A stretch of DNA of 64,000 nucleotides from Bradyrhizobium paxllaeri (GTDB lineage Bacteria; Pseudomonadota; Alphaproteobacteria; Rhizobiales; Xanthobacteraceae): NCBI RefSeq assembly GCF_001693515.2, contig NZ_CP042968.1, positions 6,634,001-6,698,000 of the forward strand. Direction: 5' to 3'. Positions 10,774-19,302 of the stretch are shown piece after piece. Under the pieces are notes generated by a model that did no database searches, was not told where the DNA came from, and worked only from the letters and a program-made list of their open reading frames with translations. The position numbers and the translations under genes were made by a program. The stretch's first letter is position 1. Every line of letters begins with the position of its first letter.

Positions 10774-11574
10774 ATGAGCGCGGCAACGCTTCGCAGATTA
10801 ACCGTCGTAGCCCTGATCGCGCTGTGGGAATTCCTGCCGCGCGCAGGCCTCATTCCGGAACTGTTCCTGCCCTCGCTGTCCTCGACGCTCGCGGCCGGAT
10901 GGAACGAGGCCGGCGAGTACGGCCATGCCCTTGCCGTGACGCTCTATGAGGTCGCGATCTCGATGGCGTTCGCCTGCGGCGGCGGCATCCTGCTCGGCGC
11001 CATCGTCGGCAGCCTGCCGCGGCCGCGCATCCTGATCATGCCGATGGTCTCGAGCCTCTATGCGGTGCCGCTCGTCATCTTCTATCCCGTCTTCACGGTG
11101 TGGCTCGGCATCGGCTCGGAATCCAAGATCGCCTTTGCCTCGATCTATGGCTTCCTCCCGACGATGCTGGCGACCGCCGCCGGCATCCAAACCATCGATC
11201 CGCAGCTATTGCTCGCCGCCCGCAGCATGGGCGCAACGCTGAGCCAGCGGCTGGTTCGTGTCATCATCCCGGCCGCGATCCCGACCGTGCTGTCAGGGCT
11301 GCGCGTCGGTGGCGCACTCGTGATCGTCGGCGTGGTCGTATCGGAAATGCTGATTTCGTCCGCGGGCATCGGCTATCTGATCTCGCGCTACCGCACCATT
11401 CTCGACAGCCCGCATGTGTTCGCCGGCGTGCTGCTGGTGCTGGCGATGGCGATCGCCTTCAACGCCGCGATCAAATGGATCGAGCGCAAGGCCGCGATCT
11501 GGCAGACCGGCACCCGTGCCGGACAAACTGCGGCCGAAGAAATCGCGCCGACTGCCCTGCAGCCTGCCACCTGA
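10774..11574 (+). CDS. ABC transporter permease (second subunit)
   Basis: A 266-residue inner-membrane permease with the same architecture as the one at 9235: a hydrophobic first helix (TVVALIALWEFLPRAGLIPELFLP is the start region), a middle set of helices, and an EAA loop near AARSMGATLSQRLVRVIIPAAIPT. It follows the ATPase by seven bases. Two different permeases with one ATPase and one receptor make up a complete importer. Confidence 0.88.
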   Translation: MSAATLRRLTVVALIALWEFLPRAGLIPELFLPSLSSTLAAGWNEAGEYGHALAVTLYEVAISMAFACGGGILLGAIVGSLPRPRILIMPMVSSLYAVPLVIFYPVFTVWLGIGSESKIAFASIYGFLPTMLATAAGIQTIDPQLLLAARSMGATLSQRLVRVIIPAAIPTVLSGLRVGGALVIVGVVVSEMLISSAGIGYLISRYRTILDSPHVFAGVLLVLAMAIAFNAAIKWIERKAAIWQTGTRAGQTAAEEIAPTALQPAT

Positions 11575-11586
11575 CGGAGGGCTTGC

Positions 11587-12252
11587 GTGTTCGACCTGAC
11601 GCTGACATTCGACAATGGTCCCGAGCCCGGCGTCACGCCGCGCGTGCTCGATACCTTGCGGGAACGCGGCATCAAGACGACGTTCTTCGTGATCGGCGAA
11701 AAGCTTGGCGACCCCGAACGCCGCCGGCTGGCGGCGCGCGCGCACGATGAGGATCACTGGATCGGCAATCATACCTTTACGCATACGGTGCCGCTCGGGC
11801 AACAACGCGATCCGGAAGCGGCACGCAACGAGATTGGCCGGACGCAAGATGCAATCGGCGACCTCGCCCACGCGCATCGCTGGTTCCGGCCGTTCGGCGG
11901 CGGCGGCAATCTCGACGACCGGCTATTAAAACCTTCCGTCGTGGACTACCTCATCCGCAACAAGCTGAGCGTCGTGCTCTGGAACGCCATTCCGCGCGAC
12001 TGGGACGATCCGGACGGCTGGGCCGACCGGGCCATCGCGCAATGCCGAGCGCAGCCGTGGAGCCTGATGGTGCTGCACGATCTGCCCAGCGGCGCGATGA
12101 ATCATCTCGAACGCTTTATCGACCGCGCCGCGAAAGCCGGCGCACGTTTCCACCAGGATTTTCCGCCCGATTGCGTCCCGATCCGGTCAGGCGAGATCGC
12201 GCTGCCCATCCAGCCCTATGTTTCCAACATCGAAGAGAGTGTCACACCATGA
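11587..12252 (+). CDS. Polysaccharide deacetylase (NodB-like) family protein, Asp-to-Asn in motif 1
   Basis: A 221-residue NodB-homology protein with no signal peptide. Motif 1 reads TFDNGPEPG (Asp9, Asn10) where active family members have T-F-D-D-G; the second Asp normally binds the metal. Motif 2 is intact as H62-T-F-T-H66, and the motif 3-like block WFRPFGGGGNL follows. The cytoplasmic location and changed ligand suggest a substrate other than extracellular polysaccharide, perhaps a small amide or formyl compound brought in by the adjacent transporter; this is inference. It shares ATGA with the next gene. Confidence 0.8.
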   Translation: MFDLTLTFDNGPEPGVTPRVLDTLRERGIKTTFFVIGEKLGDPERRRLAARAHDEDHWIGNHTFTHTVPLGQQRDPEAARNEIGRTQDAIGDLAHAHRWFRPFGGGGNLDDRLLKPSVVDYLIRNKLSVVLWNAIPRDWDDPDGWADRAIAQCRAQPWSLMVLHDLPSGAMNHLERFIDRAAKAGARFHQDFPPDCVPIRSGEIALPIQPYVSNIEESVTP

Positions 12253-13118
12253 AGATCGCGAGTTTCAAGGCCGGCCCGACCGCAACCTACGGCCTGATCA
12301 CGAATACCGGTATCATCGATGCCGGGAAGCGGCTGAAGGCGTATCCGACGCTGAAGTCGCTGCTTGCAAAGGGATCGCTCGACGAACTGAAAGCCCTGCA
12401 AAGCGAGCGTCCGGACTACGCGCTGGCCGAAATCGAATTGCTGCCGACCGTGCCCGATCCGGACAAGATCTTCTGCATCGGCGTCAACTACGCCACGCAT
12501 CTGGCGGAAAGCGGTCACCCAACCCCGCCGCATCCGATGATCTTCACCCGCTTCGCCAACAGCCAGGTCGGCGGCGGCCAGCCGATGATCCGGCCGCTGG
12601 AGTCCGAACGCTTCGATTTTGAAGGAGAGATGGCTGTCATCATCGGCAAGGCCGGCCGGCGGATTTCGCGCGAAGCGGCACTCGCGCATGTCGCGGGCTA
12701 TGCCTGCTACAATGACGGCAGCATTCGCGACTGGCAGCGCCACACCTCGCAATTCGCGCCGGGCAAGAATTTCGTCGGCACCGGCGCGTTCGGTCCGTGG
12801 ATGGTCACGACGGATGAAATCCCCGATATCAGCAAGCAGACCATCGCCACCCGCCTCAACGGTGTCGAGGTGCAGGCCGCGCCGATCTCGGACCTCGTGT
12901 TCGACGTTCCCGCCCTGATCGCCTACTGCTCGACCTTCACTGAACTCGCCCCCGGCGACGTCATCGTCACCGGCACCACCGGCGGCGTCGGCGCCTATCG
13001 CACGCCGCCGCTCTGGATGAAGGATGGCGACGTGGTCGAGGTCGAGGTGTCCGGCATCGGCGTGCTGCGCAATCCGGTCAAGGACGAGGTTGCGGCGGCT
13101 GCAACGCGCGCGGCCTGA
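12249..13118 (+). CDS. Fumarylacetoacetate hydrolase (FAH) family protein
   Basis: A 289-residue FAH-fold enzyme, a family that hydrolyses or decarboxylates beta-diketo or 2-oxo acids using Mg2+. Metal ligands are predicted at Glu125 and Glu127 (FDFEGEMAVIIGK) and Asp156 (YNDGSIRDWQ). The C-terminal GDVIVTGTTGGVG is a family signature. The ATG overlaps the deacetylase stop by four bases, so these two are made together. It probably acts late in breakdown of the compound imported by the ABC system. The exact reaction cannot be told. Confidence 0.87.
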   Translation: MKIASFKAGPTATYGLITNTGIIDAGKRLKAYPTLKSLLAKGSLDELKALQSERPDYALAEIELLPTVPDPDKIFCIGVNYATHLAESGHPTPPHPMIFTRFANSQVGGGQPMIRPLESERFDFEGEMAVIIGKAGRRISREAALAHVAGYACYNDGSIRDWQRHTSQFAPGKNFVGTGAFGPWMVTTDEIPDISKQTIATRLNGVEVQAAPISDLVFDVPALIAYCSTFTELAPGDVIVTGTTGGVGAYRTPPLWMKDGDVVEVEVSGIGVLRNPVKDEVAAAATRAA

Positions 13119-13155
13119 TGGGCGTAGTCACAATAACAAGAGCAAGGAGGTAATC

Positions 13156-14196
13156 ATGAACCTGCCAAAGCACCTGCTGCCGACCACCGTTGTCGGCAGC
13201 TATCCGCAGCCGGAATGGCTGGTCGATCGCGCAATGCTGTCCAAGGTGGTGCCGCGCACCCGCCTCCATGCGATGTGGCGGCTGCCGGCGGAGCATCTGG
13301 AAGAAGCGCAGGACGACGCCACCGTCGTGGCTATCAGGGACATGGAGCGGGCCGGCATCGATATCGTGACCGACGGTGAAATCCGCCGCGAAAGCTATTC
13401 GAACCGGTTTGCCACCGCGCTTGAGGGCATCGACGACGAGAAGCCCGCGATGATCACCTCGCGCAGCGGCCACGAGACGCCGGTGCCGCGTGTGGTCGGC
13501 CCGGTGAAGCGCCGCGGCCCGGTCGAGCGGCACGATATGGAATTCCTGCGCAAAAATACCGATCGCGCGGCCAAGATCACCCTGCCCGGCCCGTTCACCA
13601 TGAGCCAGCAGGCGAAGAACGAGTTCTACAAGAACGACGAAGAGCTGGCGATGGCTTTCGCCGAAGCCGTCAACGCCGAAGCGCTCGACCTGCAAAAGGC
13701 CGGCGCCGACGTGATCCAGCTTGACGAGCCATGGGTGCGCAACAATCCTGACCTCGCCCGGCGCTATGCAGTGAAAGCCATCAATCGCGCGCTTCAGGGC
13801 ATTACCGTGCCGACGGTCGTGCATCTGTGTTTCGGCTATGCCGCGGTCGTTCCCGGCTCGACCAAGCCGGCCGGCTATTCCTTCCTCGCCGAACTCGCCG
13901 ACACCAGCGCCGAACAGATTTCGATCGAGGCGGCGCAGCCAAAACTCGATCTCGGCGTGCTCAAGGACCTGTCGTCGAAGAAGATCATGCTCGGCGTGCT
14001 CGACCTCGGCAATCCCGAGATCGAAACCGCTGAAGTCGTGGCGGGCCGGATCCGCAACGGGCTGAAGCACGTCGCCGCGGATCGCCTTGTCGTCGCGCCA
14101 GATTGCGGCATGAAATACATGCCGCGTCATGTCGCGTTCGGAAAGCTGAAGGCGATGTGCGATGCGGCGGCGACCGTGCGCAGGGAGATCAGCTAA
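13156..14196 (+). CDS. MetE-like zinc methyltransferase (short, C-terminal-domain form)
   Basis: A 346-residue protein corresponding to the catalytic C-terminal barrel of cobalamin-independent methionine synthase. All four zinc ligands can be placed: His223 and Cys225 (VVHLCFGY), Glu258 (ISIEAAQP) and Cys317 (APDCGMKYMP). These match H641/C643/E665/C726 of E. coli MetE. The substrate-site DEP is present in IQLDEPWVRN. AAGGAGG precedes the ATG at 13156. Stand-alone forms lack the folate-binding N-terminal half. Its place at the end of the transporter operon suggests demethylation of an imported methylated compound or methyl transfer to a thiol, which is inference. Confidence 0.85.
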   Translation: MNLPKHLLPTTVVGSYPQPEWLVDRAMLSKVVPRTRLHAMWRLPAEHLEEAQDDATVVAIRDMERAGIDIVTDGEIRRESYSNRFATALEGIDDEKPAMITSRSGHETPVPRVVGPVKRRGPVERHDMEFLRKNTDRAAKITLPGPFTMSQQAKNEFYKNDEELAMAFAEAVNAEALDLQKAGADVIQLDEPWVRNNPDLARRYAVKAINRALQGITVPTVVHLCFGYAAVVPGSTKPAGYSFLAELADTSAEQISIEAAQPKLDLGVLKDLSSKKIMLGVLDLGNPEIETAEVVAGRIRNGLKHVAADRLVVAPDCGMKYMPRHVAFGKLKAMCDAAATVRREIS

Positions 14197-14398
14197 GACC
14201 CAGGCGGCTGCCGATCCGAGCCAGAAACTGTTCGAGCGGGTCGTCCTCACGACCCGTTCGTTGCAACTCGATGGGTTCACGGGAAAGACGCAACCAGTTT
14301 TCAGCCTCAGCCAGCCAATAGACCTTGCTATCCGGTTCGCGCTGCGCAAGCAGCCTGCAAAGTGCCGCCCGCGAACTCAGCTCCAGGTGACTCGCCAT
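14189..14398 (-). CDS. Small hypothetical protein
   Basis: A possible 69-residue protein (MASHLELSSRAALCRLLAQR... with YWLAEAENWLRLS in the middle), amphipathic and charged, with no membrane segment. AGGGG lies six bases before the ATG at 14398. Further in-frame ATGs at 14404, 14428 and 14464 would lengthen it. It converges on the MetE-like gene and overlaps its last eight bases. It resembles the short helical proteins often annotated as hypothetical in Bradyrhizobium, but I cannot assign a family. Confidence 0.5.
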   Translation of the reverse strand: MASHLELSSRAALCRLLAQREPDSKVYWLAEAENWLRLSREPIELQRTGREDDPLEQFLARIGSRLGLS

Positions 14399-14500
14399 AC
14401 GCATCCCCTGCCATAGGTGATGCTTCATGCTGCCCCGAGGGCCTGGATGGGTTCTTTGATCCACGTCAAGTGTCGTGACGATGCCGCTCAGCGAGATAAA

Positions 14501-15109
14501 CTAGATCGGATTACCTTTCAGCCACGCCGCGCCCCGTGCATACAAGGCTTCGACTTCCGGCCCCTTGAGGCCGGGCATGTCGCGCTTGACGGTATAGCCG
14601 ATGCGGGTCTGCAGATAAGCGAGGTGCCGGTAGCCCTCTGGAAACCGCTCAAGCAACGCCCTATCCAGAACAGGCGCGGCGCCGGGGGTAACGGGGTCCA
14701 TGCGGTCCTTCTCATAGATCGGCTGGCGCAGCACGATGCCCCACCGCCCTTCCCGCTTTTCGAGGAAGTCGTAGAACCGTCCGGTGCAGAGCACATCGCA
14801 CAGCACGCCTTCGACCTCGGCGCGCTGCGAGATCGTCATCTTGGTCTGCGAGATCGCCCGGTTTCCGGCGAGATCGACCGAAATGCCGCCGAGGAAGTGC
14901 AGGATGCTGACGCCCTTGGCCCAGGCCTGCTTGCTGATTTCGATGAACTCGTCGCCGGTGCCCTGCGTCCAGGTCGCCATCATGCGGCCGTCCGGATGCC
15001 AGACGGTGCGGAAACGTTCCCAGTCTCCGGCATCGCGCCAGATCGCCCAGTTCTGCAACAATTCGCGGATCAGGCGATCGTCTTCAATCTCGGCGTGATT
15101 TCCGGGCAT
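14501..15109 (-). CDS. Nuclear transport factor 2 / SnoaL-like family protein
   Basis: A 202-residue protein with an NTF2-like cone fold. The N-terminus IRELLQNWAIWRDAGDWERFRTVWHPDGRM is typical of SnoaL-like polyketide cyclase or dehydratase relatives. The middle holds the FLGGISVDLAGNRAISQTKM and GRFYDFLEKREGRWGIVLRQ strands. This fold serves many catabolic and ring-modifying reactions, so no substrate is assigned. It is monocistronic. Confidence 0.75.
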   Translation of the reverse strand: MPGNHAEIEDDRLIRELLQNWAIWRDAGDWERFRTVWHPDGRMMATWTQGTGDEFIEISKQAWAKGVSILHFLGGISVDLAGNRAISQTKMTISQRAEVEGVLCDVLCTGRFYDFLEKREGRWGIVLRQPIYEKDRMDPVTPGAAPVLDRALLERFPEGYRHLAYLQTRIGYTVKRDMPGLKGPEVEALYARGAAWLKGNPI

Positions 15110-15169
15110 GCGGAGGTTTCCCTTTAGGACATAGTTTTCAAATGAGTATCAACTGATCGCCCGGCGCCG

Positions 15170-15439
15170 TCACAACAGCCTGGCGCGGACGAACAGCGCC
15201 CGCAGGGCGTTGGTCGCCTGCACGGTCAGCATCGCATTGTCGGCGGCGCGTTGCAGTGCACTGACAGCATCGGCGTGCAGGGCACGGAATTCGATCCATT
15301 CGATCGAAGAGAGATTGGTGATGAAGCGATAGGCCTGACCGACCGTGGCGATCGACACCGTCTTGCCGTTCAGATTGATCTTGAAGACCGCTCGCAAGGG
15401 CGTATCGGAATCGGCGACATCGCCGGCGACCGAAGTCAT
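15170..15439 (-). CDS. DUF982 domain-containing protein
   Basis: An 89-residue protein with the DUF982 pattern: a strand pair (VFKINLNGKTVSIATVGQAYRFI), an S-x-E-W motif (SSIEWIEFRALHADAVSALQRAAD) and a terminal helix. DUF982 proteins are small, of unknown function and abundant in rhizobia. Its ATG overlaps the stop of the upstream DUF2778 gene by four bases, so it is translated together with it. Confidence 0.72.
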   Translation of the reverse strand: MTSVAGDVADSDTPLRAVFKINLNGKTVSIATVGQAYRFITNLSSIEWIEFRALHADAVSALQRAADNAMLTVQATNALRALFVRARLL

Positions 15440-16428
15440 GACGGGGATGGTGAACGCCGCGACGCGGTCAGGCCTTCGCGAAGGCTCGGCACGACGACGA
15501 GCCGCTTCACCTCGCCGTTCCGGTAGGCCTGCAGGAACCTGTCATAATCCTTGATCGAGACGCAGCCGTTGGAATCGCCGTTGGGCCCGAGCAGGTAGCT
15601 GTGTACGAGCAGGCCGTTTCGCCCATGCATTTCGTTTTCGCCCACCGGCGTCATGCGCAGCGCGGCGACGCCATGAAACAGTTTCTCGCGCGGCTTCAGA
15701 TCGTAGACGTTCGGCGGCGTCGCGCCGACCATGCGCTGGTCGACATGCGCCGGATTGTCCATCAGGCTGCCGAGCCCGGAATGAGCCTCGAGTTTGACGC
15801 CATTTGGCAGATACACTGTGCGAGCCGAAATATCGTAGACGGCGGTCTGACCGTCGTAGCCAAGCGCGGCCAGATCCTTGCGCTCGCTGAGCAGCCCGTC
15901 TCCCGGCGTCAGCGATGCCAGCGAGAAGCGCATCGGCACCAGGTCGGCGAGCTTCTCGAACATGGTGCGGTTATCAGCCGAGACCGTCGGCGGATCGTTT
16001 CTCATGGATTGAAGATTGGCCAGGACCGGCCGGGATCTCGGCAAGGGAATCGCGGCTTCAACTGTTGGCGCAGGCTGCTCGGGCTCGGGCTCGACAACCT
16101 GCTCCCGCAATGGTCCGCCCAACTGGTTTTCGATATGCCCGAACTCCGCATCGAAGTCGGAGCGTTGCGGGCGTACGGCAGGACGCGAGGGGTAGTTGAT
16201 GGCCAGCGAACGGCGCACCGAGGATGGACCGAACCGTTCGTCGAACGAGGTTGTGCTGGGGACATTCGCGGATGCGGGATCGATCCAGCGGGCCCAATCA
16301 ATATCGGTCACCCAGGCGGCCAGCCCCAAAGCCATAGCGAGCGCCGCGACGCCGAGCGCCGCTTCACGGTACAATCGGGTACGCGGGCGCGAAGCAGGCC
16401 CGGCTGCGCTGGTCGTACGTTTACCCAT
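15436..16428 (-). CDS. DUF2778 (L,D-transpeptidase-like) membrane-anchored protein
   Basis: A 330-residue protein with an N-terminal membrane anchor (AALGVAALAMALGLAAWVTDI, about residues 27-47), a long Pro/Arg-rich periplasmic linker (to about residue 170) and a C-terminal DUF2778 domain. The domain carries the putative catalytic segment HGRNGLLVHSYL...NGDSNGCVSIKDY, with His, Ser and the conserved S-N-G-C cysteine. DUF2778 is related to L,D-transpeptidases; its best-known member, Tlde1, is a type VI effector acting on peptidoglycan. No type VI genes lie nearby, so a housekeeping cell-wall role is more likely. Confidence 0.8.
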   Translation of the reverse strand: MGKRTTSAAGPASRPRTRLYREAALGVAALAMALGLAAWVTDIDWARWIDPASANVPSTTSFDERFGPSSVRRSLAINYPSRPAVRPQRSDFDAEFGHIENQLGGPLREQVVEPEPEQPAPTVEAAIPLPRSRPVLANLQSMRNDPPTVSADNRTMFEKLADLVPMRFSLASLTPGDGLLSERKDLAALGYDGQTAVYDISARTVYLPNGVKLEAHSGLGSLMDNPAHVDQRMVGATPPNVYDLKPREKLFHGVAALRMTPVGENEMHGRNGLLVHSYLLGPNGDSNGCVSIKDYDRFLQAYRNGEVKRLVVVPSLREGLTASRRSPSPS

Positions 16429-16619
16429 CTACCCCCGGCTCGGCACTTTCGGAATCACGTCTGATTCCTAAAGGATTCACCGAATAAGTCCCACCATAAT
16501 GCAAACCAAAGTAAGGCATATTCGAGACAAGTGTTTGCCGCCATCATGGCCGGCGCGATCCGCAGGTTCAAGCCTCGGAATGACAAATCGGCCAGCATAA
16601 ACCAACCCGCGAGCCATGC

Positions 16620-17045
16620 TCAGGGCCTCAGGACCGGATTGGTATTCGGCACTGGCGCCTGCTCCATTTCAGCGTGCTCCGACAGCTTGTCGGCATGCAC
16701 CGCGAGCGCTGGCCCGATCCAGATCGGATCGGCCAGATGGTCCCGGCGCGGATTGGTTGTGTTTGGATGGACCAGAACGCTCAATTTGCCATGGTTGAGC
16801 ATCAGCCAGGGCACCAGTTCGGGAAATATCTCGCGGGCAAAGGCGACCTGGTACATCGCCTGGTCGTGCGGCCCGACCTTGACGTCATGCCAGCGCCCGA
16901 GCGTGACCGAGAACCGCTCGCCGATCCAGCTGCGCAGTTGCTCGGCTTCGGCCCGTGTGGCCGCCGGATCGTAATAGATATGGGCGTGATAGCTGGCGAT
17001 CTCGCCCAGTGGTCGCGGCCCGCCCGCTCCCGGCTCACCCGTCAT
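16620..17045 (-). CDS. DOPA 4,5-dioxygenase family protein
   Basis: A 141-residue protein of the DOPA 4,5-dioxygenase-like family, a small alpha/beta-barrel group that includes extradiol ring-cleaving enzymes. Candidate metal His residues occur in SYHAHIYYDP, GRWHDVKVGPHDQAMYQ and LNHGKLSVLVHPNT. The start at 17045 (MTGEPGAGG) is preferred over an upstream one. It is the last gene of the minus-strand catabolic block beginning at 20100, about 80 bp after the CMD gene. Whether it cleaves a catechol here is untested. Confidence 0.82.
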   Translation of the reverse strand: MTGEPGAGGPRPLGEIASYHAHIYYDPAATRAEAEQLRSWIGERFSVTLGRWHDVKVGPHDQAMYQVAFAREIFPELVPWLMLNHGKLSVLVHPNTTNPRRDHLADPIWIGPALAVHADKLSEHAEMEQAPVPNTNPVLRP

Positions 17046-17122
17046 GGCCTTTGCTCCACGCCATCGCTGCTTTGGACCGGCCGATGATCGCTGCAACCGG
17101 GGCCGCGGTCAATGTGCAGGTG

Positions 17123-17683
17123 TCAGCCCGACCGCTTCTTGCTGCTCTCGTAGACGGTCATGCCGGCGGCGGCGTCGAGGTCGACCTCGGTTGCTTCGGT
17201 CAGGCGGGCCATCGTCATGTAGAAGCCGATCGCGAGGATCGATTCGACGATCTCCTGCTCGCTGAAGTGCTGGCGCATCGCAGCAAAGACCGGTGCTGCA
17301 ACGCGCACGTTCTCGATCACCTCACGGCCGAACGCCAATAGCGCCTTTTCGGCGTCATTAAAGGCGGCGTCCCCGTATTTTCCCTGCTCGATGCAGTCGA
17401 TCTGCCGTTGCGTGACGCCGACACCGAGCGCGATCGGAACATGCTGCCGCCACTCATATTCGCCATGCTCCCACTGCGCGACTTGAAGGATCAGCAACTC
17501 GCGATTGACGTGGCTGAGCTTTTGGCGGTGCAGGATCGAATTGGCGAACCGCATCGCCGGAATGAAATTGGCCTCGGCATGCGCCATCATCCGGAAGATG
17601 TTCAGGACAACCGGCATCCTGTCAAAGGACGTCCGTATGTCGCCGCTGGTTGCCGCCGGGTCGATCAGGGGAAGTCTTGCCAT
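17123..17683 (-). CDS. Carboxymuconolactone decarboxylase family protein
   Basis: A 186-residue all-helical protein of the CMD/AhpD fold. The conserved segment is SHVNRELLILQVAQWEHGEYEWRQHVPIAL (about residues 57-86), with the Glu and His residues of the family but without the C-x-x-C pair of the AhpD peroxidase subgroup. This supports a decarboxylase or lactonase-type role over peroxidase. It lies between the quinone oxidoreductase and the DOPA-dioxygenase-like gene in one catabolic block. Confidence 0.82.
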   Translation of the reverse strand: MARLPLIDPAATSGDIRTSFDRMPVVLNIFRMMAHAEANFIPAMRFANSILHRQKLSHVNRELLILQVAQWEHGEYEWRQHVPIALGVGVTQRQIDCIEQGKYGDAAFNDAEKALLAFGREVIENVRVAAPVFAAMRQHFSEQEIVESILAIGFYMTMARLTEATEVDLDAAAGMTVYESSKKRSG

Positions 17684-17728
17684 CCGCTTATTTCCTTATG
17701 TTGCTGTTTTCTTGCTTACTGCCGCCGC

Positions 17729-18700
17729 TCAAGCGCTAGCCAGCACGATCTTGCCGAAATGCTGGTTGTGCGCCATGCGCTCGAACGCCTCGGACGCATT
17801 CTCCAGGGGCAACACCTTGTCGATCGGCAGCCGCAGCGCGCCTTGCGACAGCGCCGGCAAGAGAGCGCGGGTCACCTTTTCATTGATCGCCTCCACCTGC
17901 GCCGCGCTACGGGTGCGAAAGGTGACGCCGACATAGGTGATGCGGCGCATCGAATGCAGGTCGAAATTGAACTCGCCGGTTTCACCGGCCATGCGGCCGA
18001 CATTGACGATGCGGCCGCCAATCCGCGTCGCTGCGAGATTTCCGTTGGTCAGCGGCCCGGCGAGGAGGTCGATCAAGAGGTCCACCCCTTTGCCATCCGT
18101 CGCCTCCAGCACCTGAGCTACCCAGTCCGGTGCGCGCGTATCGATGGCGAGATCGGCGCCGAATTCCTTGAGCCGCTCGCGCCGCTGCGGCGATGTGGAG
18201 GTGCCGATGACAAGCCCGGCCCTCAGATATTTAGCGATCTGCAGGCCCATCAGGCCGACACCTGAACTCGCGCCCTGTATCAGGACGCTCTGCCCCGCTT
18301 CCAGCATGCCATTGGTCGCGATCGCGTCATGCATGGTCTGCAACGCGACCGGCAGGGCGGCGGCCTGCTCGAACGGCAGAGCATCCGGCACGGGATAGAT
18401 CCGCCGGGCATGCCCGATCGCATATTCGGCGAAGGCGCCGCCGCCGGACGACATCACGCGATCGCCGATGCGCCAGCGCTTTACCTTGCCGCCGGTTTCG
18501 ACCACCTCGCCGGCCGATTCGAGGCCGAGGGTCATGCCCAGGCCGCCGACCCGACCGTGGGCCGCACCGCGGAGCATCGCGAGATCGGCACGGTTGAGCG
18601 AGCCGGCCCTGACCTGAACCAGCACCTCCTCCGGCCCCGGCGACGGCCGAGGAATGTCCTTCAGTACGGGACCGTCGGCACTCGATACGATGGCGCGCAT
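17729..18700 (-). CDS. NADPH:quinone oxidoreductase family (zeta-crystallin-like, MDR)
   Basis: A 323-residue medium-chain dehydrogenase/reductase. The GroES-like N-terminal domain includes VRAGSLNRADLAMLRG. The nucleotide-binding motif is SVLIQGASSGVGLMGLQIAK (about residues 138-157). Structural zinc cysteines are absent, which places it with quinone or enoyl reductases. It starts three bases after the stop of the adjacent VOC gene, indicating one operon. The acceptor is unknown. Confidence 0.87.
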   Translation of the reverse strand: MRAIVSSADGPVLKDIPRPSPGPEEVLVQVRAGSLNRADLAMLRGAAHGRVGGLGMTLGLESAGEVVETGGKVKRWRIGDRVMSSGGGAFAEYAIGHARRIYPVPDALPFEQAAALPVALQTMHDAIATNGMLEAGQSVLIQGASSGVGLMGLQIAKYLRAGLVIGTSTSPQRRERLKEFGADLAIDTRAPDWVAQVLEATDGKGVDLLIDLLAGPLTNGNLAATRIGGRIVNVGRMAGETGEFNFDLHSMRRITYVGVTFRTRSAAQVEAINEKVTRALLPALSQGALRLPIDKVLPLENASEAFERMAHNQHFGKIVLASA

Positions 18701-18703
18701 TGC

Positions 18704-19237
18704 TCAGCGGCCGCCGACTTCGCGGATGGGATCGGATCCGTCCCAACCGGCGGCGACCTTGCGGATATGCTCGAAGAAGCTGCCCTTGCTGCCGCTGATG
18801 TCTGAGATTTCCACCACGGTGCCGGGATGGGCCTGCGTATCGAAATAGGCGAAGCGGCCCTTTTCGCCGCCAATCTGGCCTTCATGTCCGACTTTATAGC
18901 CAAGCGACAGCGCGCGGTCGTAGAGGGCCTGATAGTCCCGCGTCCAATACGACATGTGCTGCAAGCCTTCGCGGCCGGAGTCGAGAAACTCCTTGTACAT
19001 CGAGGGTGCGTCGTTGCGCTGCTGGATCAGCTCGATCTGCAGATCGCCGGAATTGGCGAGCGCCACGCTCATCTCCATGGCGGAGTCCTGCCCCCGGTGG
19101 CGGAAGTAGTCGGTCTTGACCTTGTCGATGTAATACCAGGGCCCGACGCCCATCACATTGACCCAGTGATCCATGGCGGCGCGGATATCCCGCACGATGT
19201 ATCCGTTCTGGCAGACCGCGCCGAAGATACGGCTCAT
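18704..19237 (-). CDS. VOC family protein (glyoxalase/extradiol-like)
   Basis: A 177-residue vicinal-oxygen-chelate protein. It opens with IFGAVCQNGYIVRDIRAAMDHWVNVMGVGPWYY, a typical first beta-alpha-beta-beta-beta unit. The metal-site region includes EGLQHMSYWT and a C-terminal AHPGTVVEISD with the terminal Glu. GGGAGGT precedes the ATG at 19237. It could be an epimerase, isomerase or ring-opening enzyme. The surrounding SDR, reductase and CMD genes suggest a dedicated degradation pathway. Confidence 0.85.
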   Translation of the reverse strand: MSRIFGAVCQNGYIVRDIRAAMDHWVNVMGVGPWYYIDKVKTDYFRHRGQDSAMEMSVALANSGDLQIELIQQRNDAPSMYKEFLDSGREGLQHMSYWTRDYQALYDRALSLGYKVGHEGQIGGEKGRFAYFDTQAHPGTVVEISDISGSKGSFFEHIRKVAAGWDGSDPIREVGGR

Positions 19238-19302
19238 TGAAACCTCCCGTTTTGTCCGGCGGTACATCGTTTCCGCCTCTTGGTTCTTCTTGATCCCGCC
19301 GT

